DNA of 5,248 nucleotides from Rhizobium sp. LCM 4573. GTDB taxonomy: Bacteria > Pseudomonadota > Alphaproteobacteria > Rhizobiales > Rhizobiaceae. The translations under genes and the position numbers were made by a program. Where the stretch lies: assembly GCF_001854865.1 (NCBI RefSeq), contig NZ_MDDW01000003.1:395923-401170 (forward strand). Direction: 5' to 3'. Positions within the stretch are counted from its first letter, which is position 1, and each line of letters begins with the position of its first letter. The notes beneath the pieces are model-generated. The model had not been told where the DNA came from. It did not search any database and worked only from the letters and a program-made list of their open reading frames with translations. Shown here one piece after another: positions 1 to 5,248 of the stretch.

Positions 1-245
1 CGCAAGCTGCGGGACTTGCAAAAGCCGATGCGGTAATTCCAGCACTGGCTTCCCTGTTCGAGCGGATCGGCATCCCTGGAACCCTGAGCGCTCTCGGTCT
101 TGCAGAGGATCGCATCGATTGGGTTGCCGAGCAGAGCCTCGGCATCGCCCGGCTCATCCAGAACAATCCCCGCCCCCTGAACTTGCATGAAATGCGCAAC
201 TTGGTAGCCGCAGCCCATAGCGGCGAGTTCAGCAAATTGATCTAA
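1..245 (+). CDS. Iron-containing alcohol dehydrogenase, C-terminal fragment (cut by window edge)
   Basis: Only the last 80 residues are in the window; the reading frame begins at base 3 and ends at a TAA at 243-245. The visible part is the all-helical C-terminal end typical of the Fe-dependent alcohol dehydrogenase/maleylacetate reductase family: a helix, then 'GIPGTLSALGL' (visible residues 23-33), then 'NNPRPL' (54-59), then a final helix ending 'AAAHSGEF'. An asparagine-proline-arginine-proline motif near the end is characteristic of this family. The Rossmann NAD(P)-binding half and the metal-binding histidines lie upstream and cannot be checked. The family oxidises alcohols or reduces aldehydes or ketones with NAD(P)H in the cytoplasm. 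The next gene is a semialdehyde dehydrogenase only 19 bp away, which suggests an omega-hydroxy acid such as 4-hydroxybutyrate as substrate (inference). Maleylacetate reductase is the main alternative, but no aromatic-ring dioxygenase is seen here. Confidence 0.82.
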   Translation, partial: QAAGLAKADAVIPALASLFERIGIPGTLSALGLAEDRIDWVAEQSLGIARLIQNNPRPLNLHEMRNLVAAAHSGEFSKLI

Positions 246-249
246 ATCT

Positions 250-256
250 GAAAGGT
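250..256 (+). promoter_or_regulatory. Ribosome binding site choosing among three tandem ATG codons
   Basis: GAAAGGT lies just after the alcohol dehydrogenase stop. The next gene opens with three consecutive in-frame ATG codons at 265, 268 and 271. The spacers from the AAGG core are about 9, 12 and 15 nt, so the first ATG is best placed. All three give almost the same protein. Confidence 0.5.
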
Positions 257-264
257 CCACTCCG

Positions 265-1731
265 ATGATGATGTTGCAATCGAAATCGCCGAACTACGCC
301 GATCCTACCCTACACACCGCAGGCCTGTACATCGGCGGCAAATGGTTACCTGGCGATGGTATCGCTGTTTATGATCCCTCTACAGGCCAGGTCCTGGGCG
401 AGGTCGCAGACGCATCCGTGGAGGATGCCCTGCGTGCTGTTGACGCTGCCCAGGCTGCTGCGGCGGCATGGCGAGAAACCCCCTCTCGTAAAAGGTCCGA
501 AATCCTGCGGCACTGGTTCCAGTTGATGACGGAGCATGCAGAGGAACTAGCAACGCTCATCTCTCTTGAGAACGGTAAGGCACTCACGGACGCACGCGGC
601 GAAGTCGCCTATGCCGCGGAGTTTTTCCGCTGGTACGCCGAAGAAGCCACGCGGATTGCTGGCGAATATCGCCATGCTCCATCCGGCTCGCACGCCATAT
701 TGGTGGATCATGAGCCAATCGGGATCGCGGTCCTCATCACGCCCTGGAACTTTCCAGCCGCAATGGCGACACGCAAGATCGCGCCCGCTCTGGCTGCAGG
801 CTGCACCGTCATCCTCAAACCGGCTTCGGAGACACCGCTGACCGCCTATGCGATGGCGCGTCTCGGCGAAGAGGCGGGTGTGCCGCCAGGCGTTGTCAAT
901 ATCTTGACCACGAGCAAGCCTGCGGACGTTACCAAAAGGATGCTGCAGGATTCTCGCGTCCGCAAGCTCTCGTTCACGGGCTCCACCGGAGTCGGGCGGA
1001 TCCTGCTTGCCGAGGCGGCTAAATCCGTTGTTAGCTGCTCCATGGAACTCGGCGGAAACGCGCCTTTCCTGGTCTTCGATGACGCGGACCTGGAAGCGGC
1101 GCTGGATGGTGCCATGGTTGCAAAAATGCGCAATGCCGGGGAAGCCTGTACGGCAGCGAACAGGTTCATTGTTCAAGCGGGCATCCATGACGACTTCGTC
1201 GCGGGACTGACGAGGCGGATGGCGGCCTTGAAGGTCGGACCCGGCTATCACGCCCAGACCCAATGCGGGCCAATGATCACACAAAACGCTGTTTTAAAGA
1301 TCGATCGTCTTGTGCGCGATGCCATCGCCGCAGGTGCACGCGCAACGACTGGCGGCGAGCCGCTTCAGGAAGGCGGATATTTCTATCCGCCAACCGTGCT
1401 GGAAAACGTTTCCCATGGCACACCGATCGCCCGCGAAGAAATCTTCGGTCCGGTTGCCGCAGTCTACAAATTCGAAAACGAAGATGACGCCGTTCGTCTG
1501 GCAAATGACACGGAATATGGCCTCGCCGCCTACCTTTATACCAAAGACCTGAAACGGGCGATGCATGTGGGTAGGCGGCTTGAAACGGGAATGCTAGGTA
1601 TCAACCGCGGCCTAATGTCGGACCCGGCTGCGCCCTTCGGCGGCGTCAAGCAAAGCGGCCTTGGGCGAGAAGGCGGCGTCACCGGTATTCTGGAGTTCAT
1701 GGAGCCAAAATACTATGCCGTGGAGTTCTAA
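265..1731 (+). CDS. gabD: Aldehyde dehydrogenase, GabD-like succinate-semialdehyde dehydrogenase
   Basis: This cytoplasmic enzyme of the aldehyde dehydrogenase superfamily oxidises an aldehyde to its acid, most likely succinate semialdehyde to succinate. The 488-residue length is normal for the family and the gene is intact. Visible landmarks are TPWNFP (159-164, with Asn163 for the oxyanion hole), Lys185 in the cofactor site, FTGSTGVG (237-244), general base Glu261 in MELGGNAP, nucleophile Cys295 in NAGEACTAANR, EEIFGPV (391-397), and the C-terminal signature PFGGVKQSGLGREGG (457-471). The 'FFRWYAEEATR' helix (120-130) and 'INRGLMSDPAAPFGG' loop fit the succinate-semialdehyde branch. Ser188 sits where strictly NAD-dependent enzymes usually carry Glu, so NADP+ use is possible (inference). 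The second active-site cysteine of E. coli GabD (CVCANR) is Ala here. It sits between an alcohol dehydrogenase and a hydrolase with gaps of 19 and 15 bp, so the three are surely co-transcribed. Other semialdehydes (glutarate, methylmalonate) cannot be excluded. Confidence 0.93.
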   Translation: MMMLQSKSPNYADPTLHTAGLYIGGKWLPGDGIAVYDPSTGQVLGEVADASVEDALRAVDAAQAAAAAWRETPSRKRSEILRHWFQLMTEHAEELATLISLENGKALTDARGEVAYAAEFFRWYAEEATRIAGEYRHAPSGSHAILVDHEPIGIAVLITPWNFPAAMATRKIAPALAAGCTVILKPASETPLTAYAMARLGEEAGVPPGVVNILTTSKPADVTKRMLQDSRVRKLSFTGSTGVGRILLAEAAKSVVSCSMELGGNAPFLVFDDADLEAALDGAMVAKMRNAGEACTAANRFIVQAGIHDDFVAGLTRRMAALKVGPGYHAQTQCGPMITQNAVLKIDRLVRDAIAAGARATTGGEPLQEGGYFYPPTVLENVSHGTPIAREEIFGPVAAVYKFENEDDAVRLANDTEYGLAAYLYTKDLKRAMHVGRRLETGMLGINRGLMSDPAAPFGGVKQSGLGREGGVTGILEFMEPKYYAVEF

Positions 1732-1734
1732 ATC

Positions 1735-1742
1735 AGGGAGGA
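1735..1742 (+). promoter_or_regulatory. Strong ribosome binding site of the alpha/beta hydrolase gene
   Basis: AGGGAGGA, a near-ideal Shine-Dalgarno sequence, lies in the 15-bp gap after the semialdehyde dehydrogenase stop, four bases before the ATG at 1747. It fixes that start and suggests the hydrolase is translated efficiently on its own. Confidence 0.75.
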
Positions 1743-1746
1743 CAGT

Positions 1747-2625
1747 ATGACGGCACAGGATCTCTATCGCATTCGCGATTTCGTGCCCGACTTCGACGCC
1801 ATCGCTGCGGAGTTCACCGAACGGAGCGCGGCCCTTGCGGCGCGAACGCGGGTGGTGGCAGATCTACGCTACGGGGAGAAGCCTCGAGAGGTGTTGGACG
1901 TCATTTTGCCGGAACGTCCGATCGCGGGAGCGCCGCCGCATGTATTTGTCCATGGCGGATACTGGCGCTCTGGCGAGAAGCACAACTATCACTTAGTAGC
2001 AGCACCGGTTCTTGCGGCCGGCGGCGTTGCCGCTTTCGTGGAATACGACCTGATGCCTCACGCACGTCTTGAGGTTCTGGTTGACCAGGTACGCCGGGCA
2101 GTCGTTTGGCTGCAGGCACACTGCCCTGATTTCGGCGCTGATCCGGCACGCTTGACCGTCAGCGGCCATTCGGCTGGCGCGCATCTTGCGTCCTATCTCG
2201 CCGCCAGTGGACCTGAGGAAGACCGTCCCCCTGCTCTACCAAACATTCAAGGGCTCTTTCTCCTAAGTGGAATTTATGACCTGTCAGGCATACCAGGCAG
2301 CTTTCTTCGGGACGAAGCGCAGATGACAGAGGCAGAGGCGGCCGCCTGGTCGCCGCATTTATCTTCTCATAACTCGTTAAGGCGGATCATCGCCTATGGT
2401 GAACAGGAAACAGCTCCGTTTCTGGAACAGGCGTGTCAGCTTCACAGGCTCTTGGTCTCCAGTAGCGGTAATGCCGACCTGATCTCTGCGCCTGGCCTCA
2501 ATCACATGAGTGTGGTCCTGGATCTTGCCGATCCGGAGGGTTTCCTCGGCAAGCGCCTTCATGATCTTGTGGCGGCACCGTCTCCCTCCGCCACCGGAGA
2601 CGTCGCCGCCGACGCAATCATGTGA
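1747..2625 (+). CDS. Alpha/beta hydrolase, arylformamidase-like (HGGYW/GHSAG)
   Basis: A 292-residue cytoplasmic serine hydrolase with no signal peptide. The oxyanion-hole motif HGGYW is at 69-73, the nucleophile elbow GHSAGAH at 140-146 puts the catalytic serine at 142, and 'LNHMSVV' gives His253. By alignment from memory with mammalian kynurenine formamidase, the acid falls on Glu221 in 'GEQETAPF', where that enzyme has Asp. The N-terminal 'RDFVPDFDAI', 'DLRYGEKPREVLDVILP' and 'SGIYDLSGIP' (174-183) are also typical of arylformamidase-like proteins. Family members cleave formamides, carbamates, esters or lactones, so the substrate is not settled by sequence. As the third gene after an alcohol and a semialdehyde dehydrogenase, it probably supplies their hydroxy-acid substrate by opening an ester or lactone (inference); no tryptophan-degradation genes are present. 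The conserved core ends near residue 272. The last ~18 residues form a low-complexity Ala/Pro/Ser tail whose DNA is also a strong inverted repeat. Confidence 0.88.
   Translation: MTAQDLYRIRDFVPDFDAIAAEFTERSAALAARTRVVADLRYGEKPREVLDVILPERPIAGAPPHVFVHGGYWRSGEKHNYHLVAAPVLAAGGVAAFVEYDLMPHARLEVLVDQVRRAVVWLQAHCPDFGADPARLTVSGHSAGAHLASYLAASGPEEDRPPALPNIQGLFLLSGIYDLSGIPGSFLRDEAQMTEAEAAAWSPHLSSHNSLRRIIAYGEQETAPFLEQACQLHRLLVSSSGNADLISAPGLNHMSVVLDLADPEGFLGKRLHDLVAAPSPSATGDVAADAIM
2571..2610. terminator. Long GC-rich inverted repeat, possible bidirectional terminator
   Basis: The arms GGCGGCACCGTCTCC (2571-2585) and GGAGACGTCGCCGCC (2596-2610) pair at 13 of 15 positions around a 10-nt loop. The two mismatches are adjacent (2577/2604 and 2578/2603); in the reverse-strand RNA the first becomes a U-G wobble, so the hairpin is slightly stronger there. 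It lies 15 bases before the end of the hydrolase coding sequence and 36 bp beyond the stop of the convergent dehydratase gene. That position suits termination or 3'-end protection of both mRNAs. There is no U-tract on either side, so it is not a canonical intrinsic terminator. Confidence 0.4.
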
Positions 2626-2646
2626 TGTCGAGATCCACAAGGACCT

Positions 2647-3801
2647 CTACCAGTTGGTGAACGATCCATCGGTCCGCCGCAGGTGCGGCGGCTCGGAATA
2701 CTCGAAGGGCATCTTCTGAAGCTCCTCCTCGTTGACTTCAATGCCAAGCCCTGGAGCATCCGGGACGACATAGAAGGCACCGTCCATTTCGATCTGCTTC
2801 GGAAACAGCGTCCGATTATCGAAGCCCCAATGCTGTTCGGCGGGACTCTTACGGCATTCAAGCCAGCCGAAATTTGCAACCGCAGCACCGAGATGAACAG
2901 ACGCGGCAGTGCAGATCGGGCCGAGCGGATTGTGCGGCATCAGGTCGATATAGTGCGCCTCGCACCAGCCAGCGACCTTCATGGCCTCGGTAAATCCACC
3001 GACATTGCAGATGTCGATGCGGCAGAACTGCATGATGTCACGTTCTACATAGGGTAGAAACTGCCATTTGGAGGAGAATTCCTCGCCGATGGCGAAAGGC
3101 ACATCCGTCATCCGACGCAGAGCCTCGTAGGCTGAGGGGGTTTCATCACGGATCCCTTCCTCCAGGAAGTCGATCGTGCCCTTCGGCATCTTCTGACAGA
3201 AGGATGCTGCTTCCGCGACGCTCAGACGATGATGGTACTCGACCCCCAGCGTCATCGCGTGCCCAACTTCTCGCCGCGCCTGCCTCACCCATTCAGCCGT
3301 GACGGCAATGGATTCGCGAGGTTCGAAGTAGTCGCTGTTTTCCTGTCCCGTCGCAATGAAGCGGACGCAGTTCCAGCCTGCCTCCTTCAACATCACCGTC
3401 TGCTTGACCATCTCCTCGCCGGGCTCGGCAGAGGTCGTGGCGAAGGCCGGCACCAGGTCTCGCTGCTTGCCGCCGAGCAGTTGATAGACCGGTACGCCGA
3501 GGGCCTTGCCCTTGATGTCGTGGAAGGCGATGTCAAGCGCTGCGATTGCTGCCGCAAGCACACGGCCGCCCTCAAAATATTGGCTGCGGTACATTTCCTG
3601 CCACAGCGCCCCGCAACGAAGAGGATCCTGGCCGAGCAGGAACTGCGCATAATGGTCCAACGCGCCGACCACTGCCTTTTCGCGGTAGGAAAGACCGGAT
3701 TCACCCCAGCCGTGGATGCCGCCGTCTGTCTCGACTTTGACGACAAGCTGATTTCTTGCGCCCACACGGGCGATGTAAGGTTTGATTGCGGTGATTTTCA
3801 T
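2647..3801 (-). CDS. Enolase-superfamily sugar-acid dehydratase (mandelate racemase/galactonate dehydratase-like)
   Basis: A 384-residue cytoplasmic enzyme of the mandelate racemase/muconate lactonizing group, of normal length. The N-terminal capping domain (1-115) contains 'GIHGWGES' (28-35) and 'AALDIAFHDIKGKALGVPVYQLLGG'-type sequence (87-111). The barrel carries the Mg2+ ligands: 'FLEEG' (212-216) and 'IGEEF' (238-242, likely Glu240). 'MPHNPLGPI' (288-296) matches the APHCPLGP loop of E. coli DgoD, giving catalytic His290. The first metal ligand, normally Asp, is Glu188 in 'GVEYHHRLS'; 'HHRL' recalls mannonate dehydratase. The family abstracts the proton alpha to a carboxylate. With a TRAP permease immediately upstream, dehydration of an imported sugar acid to a 2-keto-3-deoxy acid is likely, but the substrate cannot be named. 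It follows dctM by 26 bp in the same operon. The start at 3801 has only a weak ribosome site, consistent with coupling to upstream translation. Confidence 0.88.
   Translation of the reverse strand: MKITAIKPYIARVGARNQLVVKVETDGGIHGWGESGLSYREKAVVGALDHYAQFLLGQDPLRCGALWQEMYRSQYFEGGRVLAAAIAALDIAFHDIKGKALGVPVYQLLGGKQRDLVPAFATTSAEPGEEMVKQTVMLKEAGWNCVRFIATGQENSDYFEPRESIAVTAEWVRQARREVGHAMTLGVEYHHRLSVAEAASFCQKMPKGTIDFLEEGIRDETPSAYEALRRMTDVPFAIGEEFSSKWQFLPYVERDIMQFCRIDICNVGGFTEAMKVAGWCEAHYIDLMPHNPLGPICTAASVHLGAAVANFGWLECRKSPAEQHWGFDNRTLFPKQIEMDGAFYVVPDAPGLGIEVNEEELQKMPFEYSEPPHLRRTDGSFTNW
2674..2691. repeat. Perfect 8-bp inverted repeat near the 3' end of the dehydratase gene
   Basis: CCGCCGCA (2674-2681) and TGCGGCGG (2684-2691) are exact reverse complements separated by GG; a real hairpin would need to open one pair to make a 4-nt loop. 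It lies in the last dozen codons of the enolase-superfamily gene ('PPHLRRTDG' region) and mirrors the hairpin in the end of the convergent hydrolase gene. No U-tract follows on either strand. It could help stop transcription or protect the mRNA 3' end, or simply reflect GC-rich Pro/Arg codons. Confidence 0.35.
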
Positions 3802-3827
3802 TCGAGCATCCAGGAACTTAGAAGGCG

Positions 3828-5099
3828 TTAGCGAAGCAGGTTCGGCAGCCCGGTCGACAGCGATGGAAAGAGGATAAGAAGCAGGATGATGCCGATCTCT
3901 GCGTAGATAAATGGCATCAGTTCCCGCATCAGCGGTGTCAGCCTGATGTTGCCGATCTTCATGAGGATGAAGAGGACCACACCGACAGGAGGTGTGATCA
4001 GGCCAATGGCCAGCGACAGAATGATCACCATCGATGCCTGGATCGGGTCTATGCCAAGCTGAAGAATGGTCGGCATAACCAGCGGTACAAAGATCAGCAG
4101 CGCTGCGCCGATATCCAGAAAAAGGCCAAGGAACAGCATCAGCGCCATGACCCCGACCAGAAACAGCATTGGGCTACCTTCAAAGTATGGGGCAGCGGCC
4201 GTCACCACGCTGCCGATGCCCAATAGGTTAAGCGAGTAGGACAGAATAGAGGCGGCGGCGACCAGGATATAGATGGTCGCGCTTCCTCTGGCCGAGACAA
4301 TCAGCGCGTCCCACAGATCAGCCCAGGTGATTGACCGGAACAGGAACAGGCCAAGCAATGCCGCAACGAAGACGGCAATACCTCCACCCTCGGTGGCCGT
4401 GAACGCTCCAGTGACCATTCCGCCGACGATGATAAAGGGCAGAAGCATAACGGCTGTACCTTCGAGCAGGAGCTTTGGAAGGTCCTGTCGATTTACCGTC
4501 ACGATGGACTTGGGTAGTCCGCTCCTCACAGACTTGATGAAGATTACTAGCGCGCAAGCCAAGCCGAAGAGCACTCCTGGCACGACTCCAGCCACGAAGA
4601 GATCCACCACTGACAAACCAGTTACGGCCGCCATGATAATCGCCAGGCCGGAAGGCGGAATGATCGGGCCGATAATCGAGGAAGCGGCGGTAACCGCTGC
4701 GGAATACTCCTTTGTATAGCCTTCCTTCGGCATGACTGTCATGAAGAAGCGGCCAAGCGCGCTTGCATCTGCCACTGCAGAGCCGGATACGCCAGCAAAC
4801 AATACCGATGTACCTACATTCGTATACGCGGTGCCTCCGGGGAAGCGACCGGTGAAGATCGAAGACAGATGAATGAGGCGGGTCGTGATTCCGCTTCGGT
4901 TCATGATCTCCGCCGCCAAAATATAAAAAGGCATGGCGAGAAAAACAAAACTGTCTACCCCGGCGAAAAATCGGGTGATGATGACCTGCAAAGGAATGCC
5001 AGCCAGCCAGACACCCAAAGTTCCTCCAAGCCCGAGCGCCATTGCGATGGGAACTCCGCCCAGCAACAGCACCATTGAAAGGATTGCGATCCAAAGCAT
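3828..5099 (-). CDS. dctM: TRAP transporter large permease subunit, DctM family
   Basis: The 423-residue inner-membrane protein is the transport channel of a tripartite ATP-independent periplasmic transporter, which imports organic acids using a sodium or proton gradient and a periplasmic binding protein. It is hydrophobic throughout, with about a dozen membrane segments, the first at roughly 3-23. Family signatures are 'MPFYILAAEIMNRSGI' (56-71), 'FAGVSGSAVADASALG' (101-116), 'IGPIIPPSG' (143-151), 'GAFTATEGGGIAV' (231-243) and 'GLITPPVGVVLFI' (366-378). The usual TEAAA-type motif reads TEGGG, otherwise it looks ordinary and intact. The start at 5099 is supported by a GAGGG ribosome site six bases upstream. 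DctQ ends 33 bp before it and the sugar-acid dehydratase gene starts 26 bp after it, so the three form one operon. The ligand cannot be read from this subunit; the neighbouring dehydratase points to a sugar acid or other hydroxy acid (inference). Confidence 0.96.
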   Translation of the reverse strand: MLWIAILSMVLLLGGVPIAMALGLGGTLGVWLAGIPLQVIITRFFAGVDSFVFLAMPFYILAAEIMNRSGITTRLIHLSSIFTGRFPGGTAYTNVGTSVLFAGVSGSAVADASALGRFFMTVMPKEGYTKEYSAAVTAASSIIGPIIPPSGLAIIMAAVTGLSVVDLFVAGVVPGVLFGLACALVIFIKSVRSGLPKSIVTVNRQDLPKLLLEGTAVMLLPFIIVGGMVTGAFTATEGGGIAVFVAALLGLFLFRSITWADLWDALIVSARGSATIYILVAAASILSYSLNLLGIGSVVTAAAPYFEGSPMLFLVGVMALMLFLGLFLDIGAALLIFVPLVMPTILQLGIDPIQASMVIILSLAIGLITPPVGVVLFILMKIGNIRLTPLMRELMPFIYAEIGIILLLILFPSLSTGLPNLLR

Positions 5100-5105
5100 T
5101 TTCAG

Positions 5106-5110
5106 CCCTC
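5106..5110 (-). promoter_or_regulatory. Ribosome binding site of dctM
   Basis: On the reverse strand GAGGG lies six bases before the ATG at 5099, in the 33-bp gap after the dctQ stop. It supports 5099 as the start rather than an internal methionine. Confidence 0.65.
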
Positions 5111-5132
5111 AAAGGAAGTGAAGGGGACGGGC

Positions 5133-5248
5133 TCAGTCATTCTCTTCGATGCCGAAGCCTGAGATCCAGCAGAGGACGATCTGAACCAGGATCAGGACGG
5201 AGCCTACGGGGATCGCCATATAGGGAACGATCATAGGCATGCCTGATG
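5133..5248 (-). CDS. dctQ: TRAP transporter small permease subunit, DctQ family, C-terminal fragment (cut by window edge)
   Basis: Only the last 37 residues are present, ending at a TGA whose complement is 5133-5135; the gene continues right of the window. The fragment is one hydrophobic membrane helix ('PYMAIPVGSVLILVQIVLCWISG') with a short acidic tail, GIEEND. A 'P-x-x-x-x-IPVG' run before the last helix is typical of DctQ ends, where the consensus resembles 'PMWIPYLAIPVG'. In the family DctQ is a four-helix inner-membrane subunit that joins DctM. Its place 33 bp upstream of dctM supports the call as much as the sequence does. The binding-protein gene dctP is expected next to it, outside the window. 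Confidence 0.85.
   Translation of the reverse strand, partial: SGMPMIVPYMAIPVGSVLILVQIVLCWISGFGIEEND

Noticed and set aside
246..264. Possible internal promoter between the alcohol dehydrogenase and the aldehyde dehydrogenase
   Set aside because: Only 19 bp, occupied by the ribosome binding site; no -35/-10 pair is visible.
547..1284. Long reverse-strand open frame (245 codons) opposite the aldehyde dehydrogenase
   Set aside because: It lies wholly antisense to a gene with all family motifs, has no recognisable domain, and has a composition (many Arg, Cys, His) typical of shadow frames in GC-rich DNA.
1372..1391. Perfect 8-bp inverted repeat with TTTC loop (GGCGGATA / TATCCGCC)
   Set aside because: It encodes the conserved ALDH segment GGYFYPPT in the middle of the gene; the symmetry follows from the Gly-Gly-Tyr-Phe-Tyr-Pro-Pro codons, so a regulatory role is unlikely.
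3229..3831. Forward open frame of 200 codons opposite the dehydratase gene
   Set aside because: Fully antisense to the intact enolase-superfamily gene; no domain, no good ribosome site, shadow composition.
4318..5112. Reverse-strand open frame of 264 codons in another frame of dctM
   Set aside because: It shares the strand with dctM but reads as an Arg/His/Gly-rich hydrophilic protein without motifs, while the dctM frame has complete DctM signatures and a ribosome site.
1..5248. Mobile element, CRISPR, prophage or defence system
   Set aside because: No transposase, integrase, direct-repeat array, tRNA or defence-domain gene is visible; all frames with motifs are metabolic or transport genes.

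Overview
The window is gene-dense accessory catabolic DNA, most likely from an alphaproteobacterium of the Rhizobiales type (Rhizobium, Agrobacterium, Ochrobactrum or a relative). That is an inference from the GC-rich third codon positions, the tight operon spacing, and the pairing of a TRAP transporter with an enolase-superfamily dehydratase. No 16S rRNA or other taxonomic marker is present. No tRNA, rRNA, CRISPR array, insertion sequence or transposase was seen. Every base lies in or within about 35 bp of a coding sequence, so there is no gene-free stretch longer than 300 bases.

There are two convergent operons. The forward one (1-2625) holds three genes: the 3' end of an iron-containing alcohol dehydrogenase; after 19 bp, a complete GabD-like succinate-semialdehyde dehydrogenase (265-1731); and after 15 bp, a complete alpha/beta hydrolase of the arylformamidase-like HGGYW type (1747-2625). 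The reverse operon, read from right to left, holds the 3' end of a TRAP small permease subunit (DctQ, 5133-5248), the complete TRAP large permease subunit (DctM, 3828-5099) and a complete mandelate racemase/galactonate dehydratase-like enzyme of the enolase superfamily (2647-3801). The operons meet tail to tail with 21 bp between stop codons. Each terminal gene carries a strong GC-rich inverted repeat inside its last codons.

Working model. The reverse operon imports an organic or sugar acid through the TRAP system, and the enolase-superfamily enzyme probably dehydrates it to a 2-keto-3-deoxy acid. The solute-binding protein DctP that would define the ligand is expected just right of the window. 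The forward operon has the logic hydrolase, then alcohol dehydrogenase, then semialdehyde dehydrogenase. This is the same logic as the Agrobacterium blcABC (attKLM) gamma-butyrolactone operon, but with an alpha/beta hydrolase where BlcC, a metallo-beta-lactamase-fold lactonase, would be. That parallel is the most interesting hypothesis here and is unproven.

No regulator or clear promoter lies inside the window; the promoters of both operons must be outside it, to the left and to the right.
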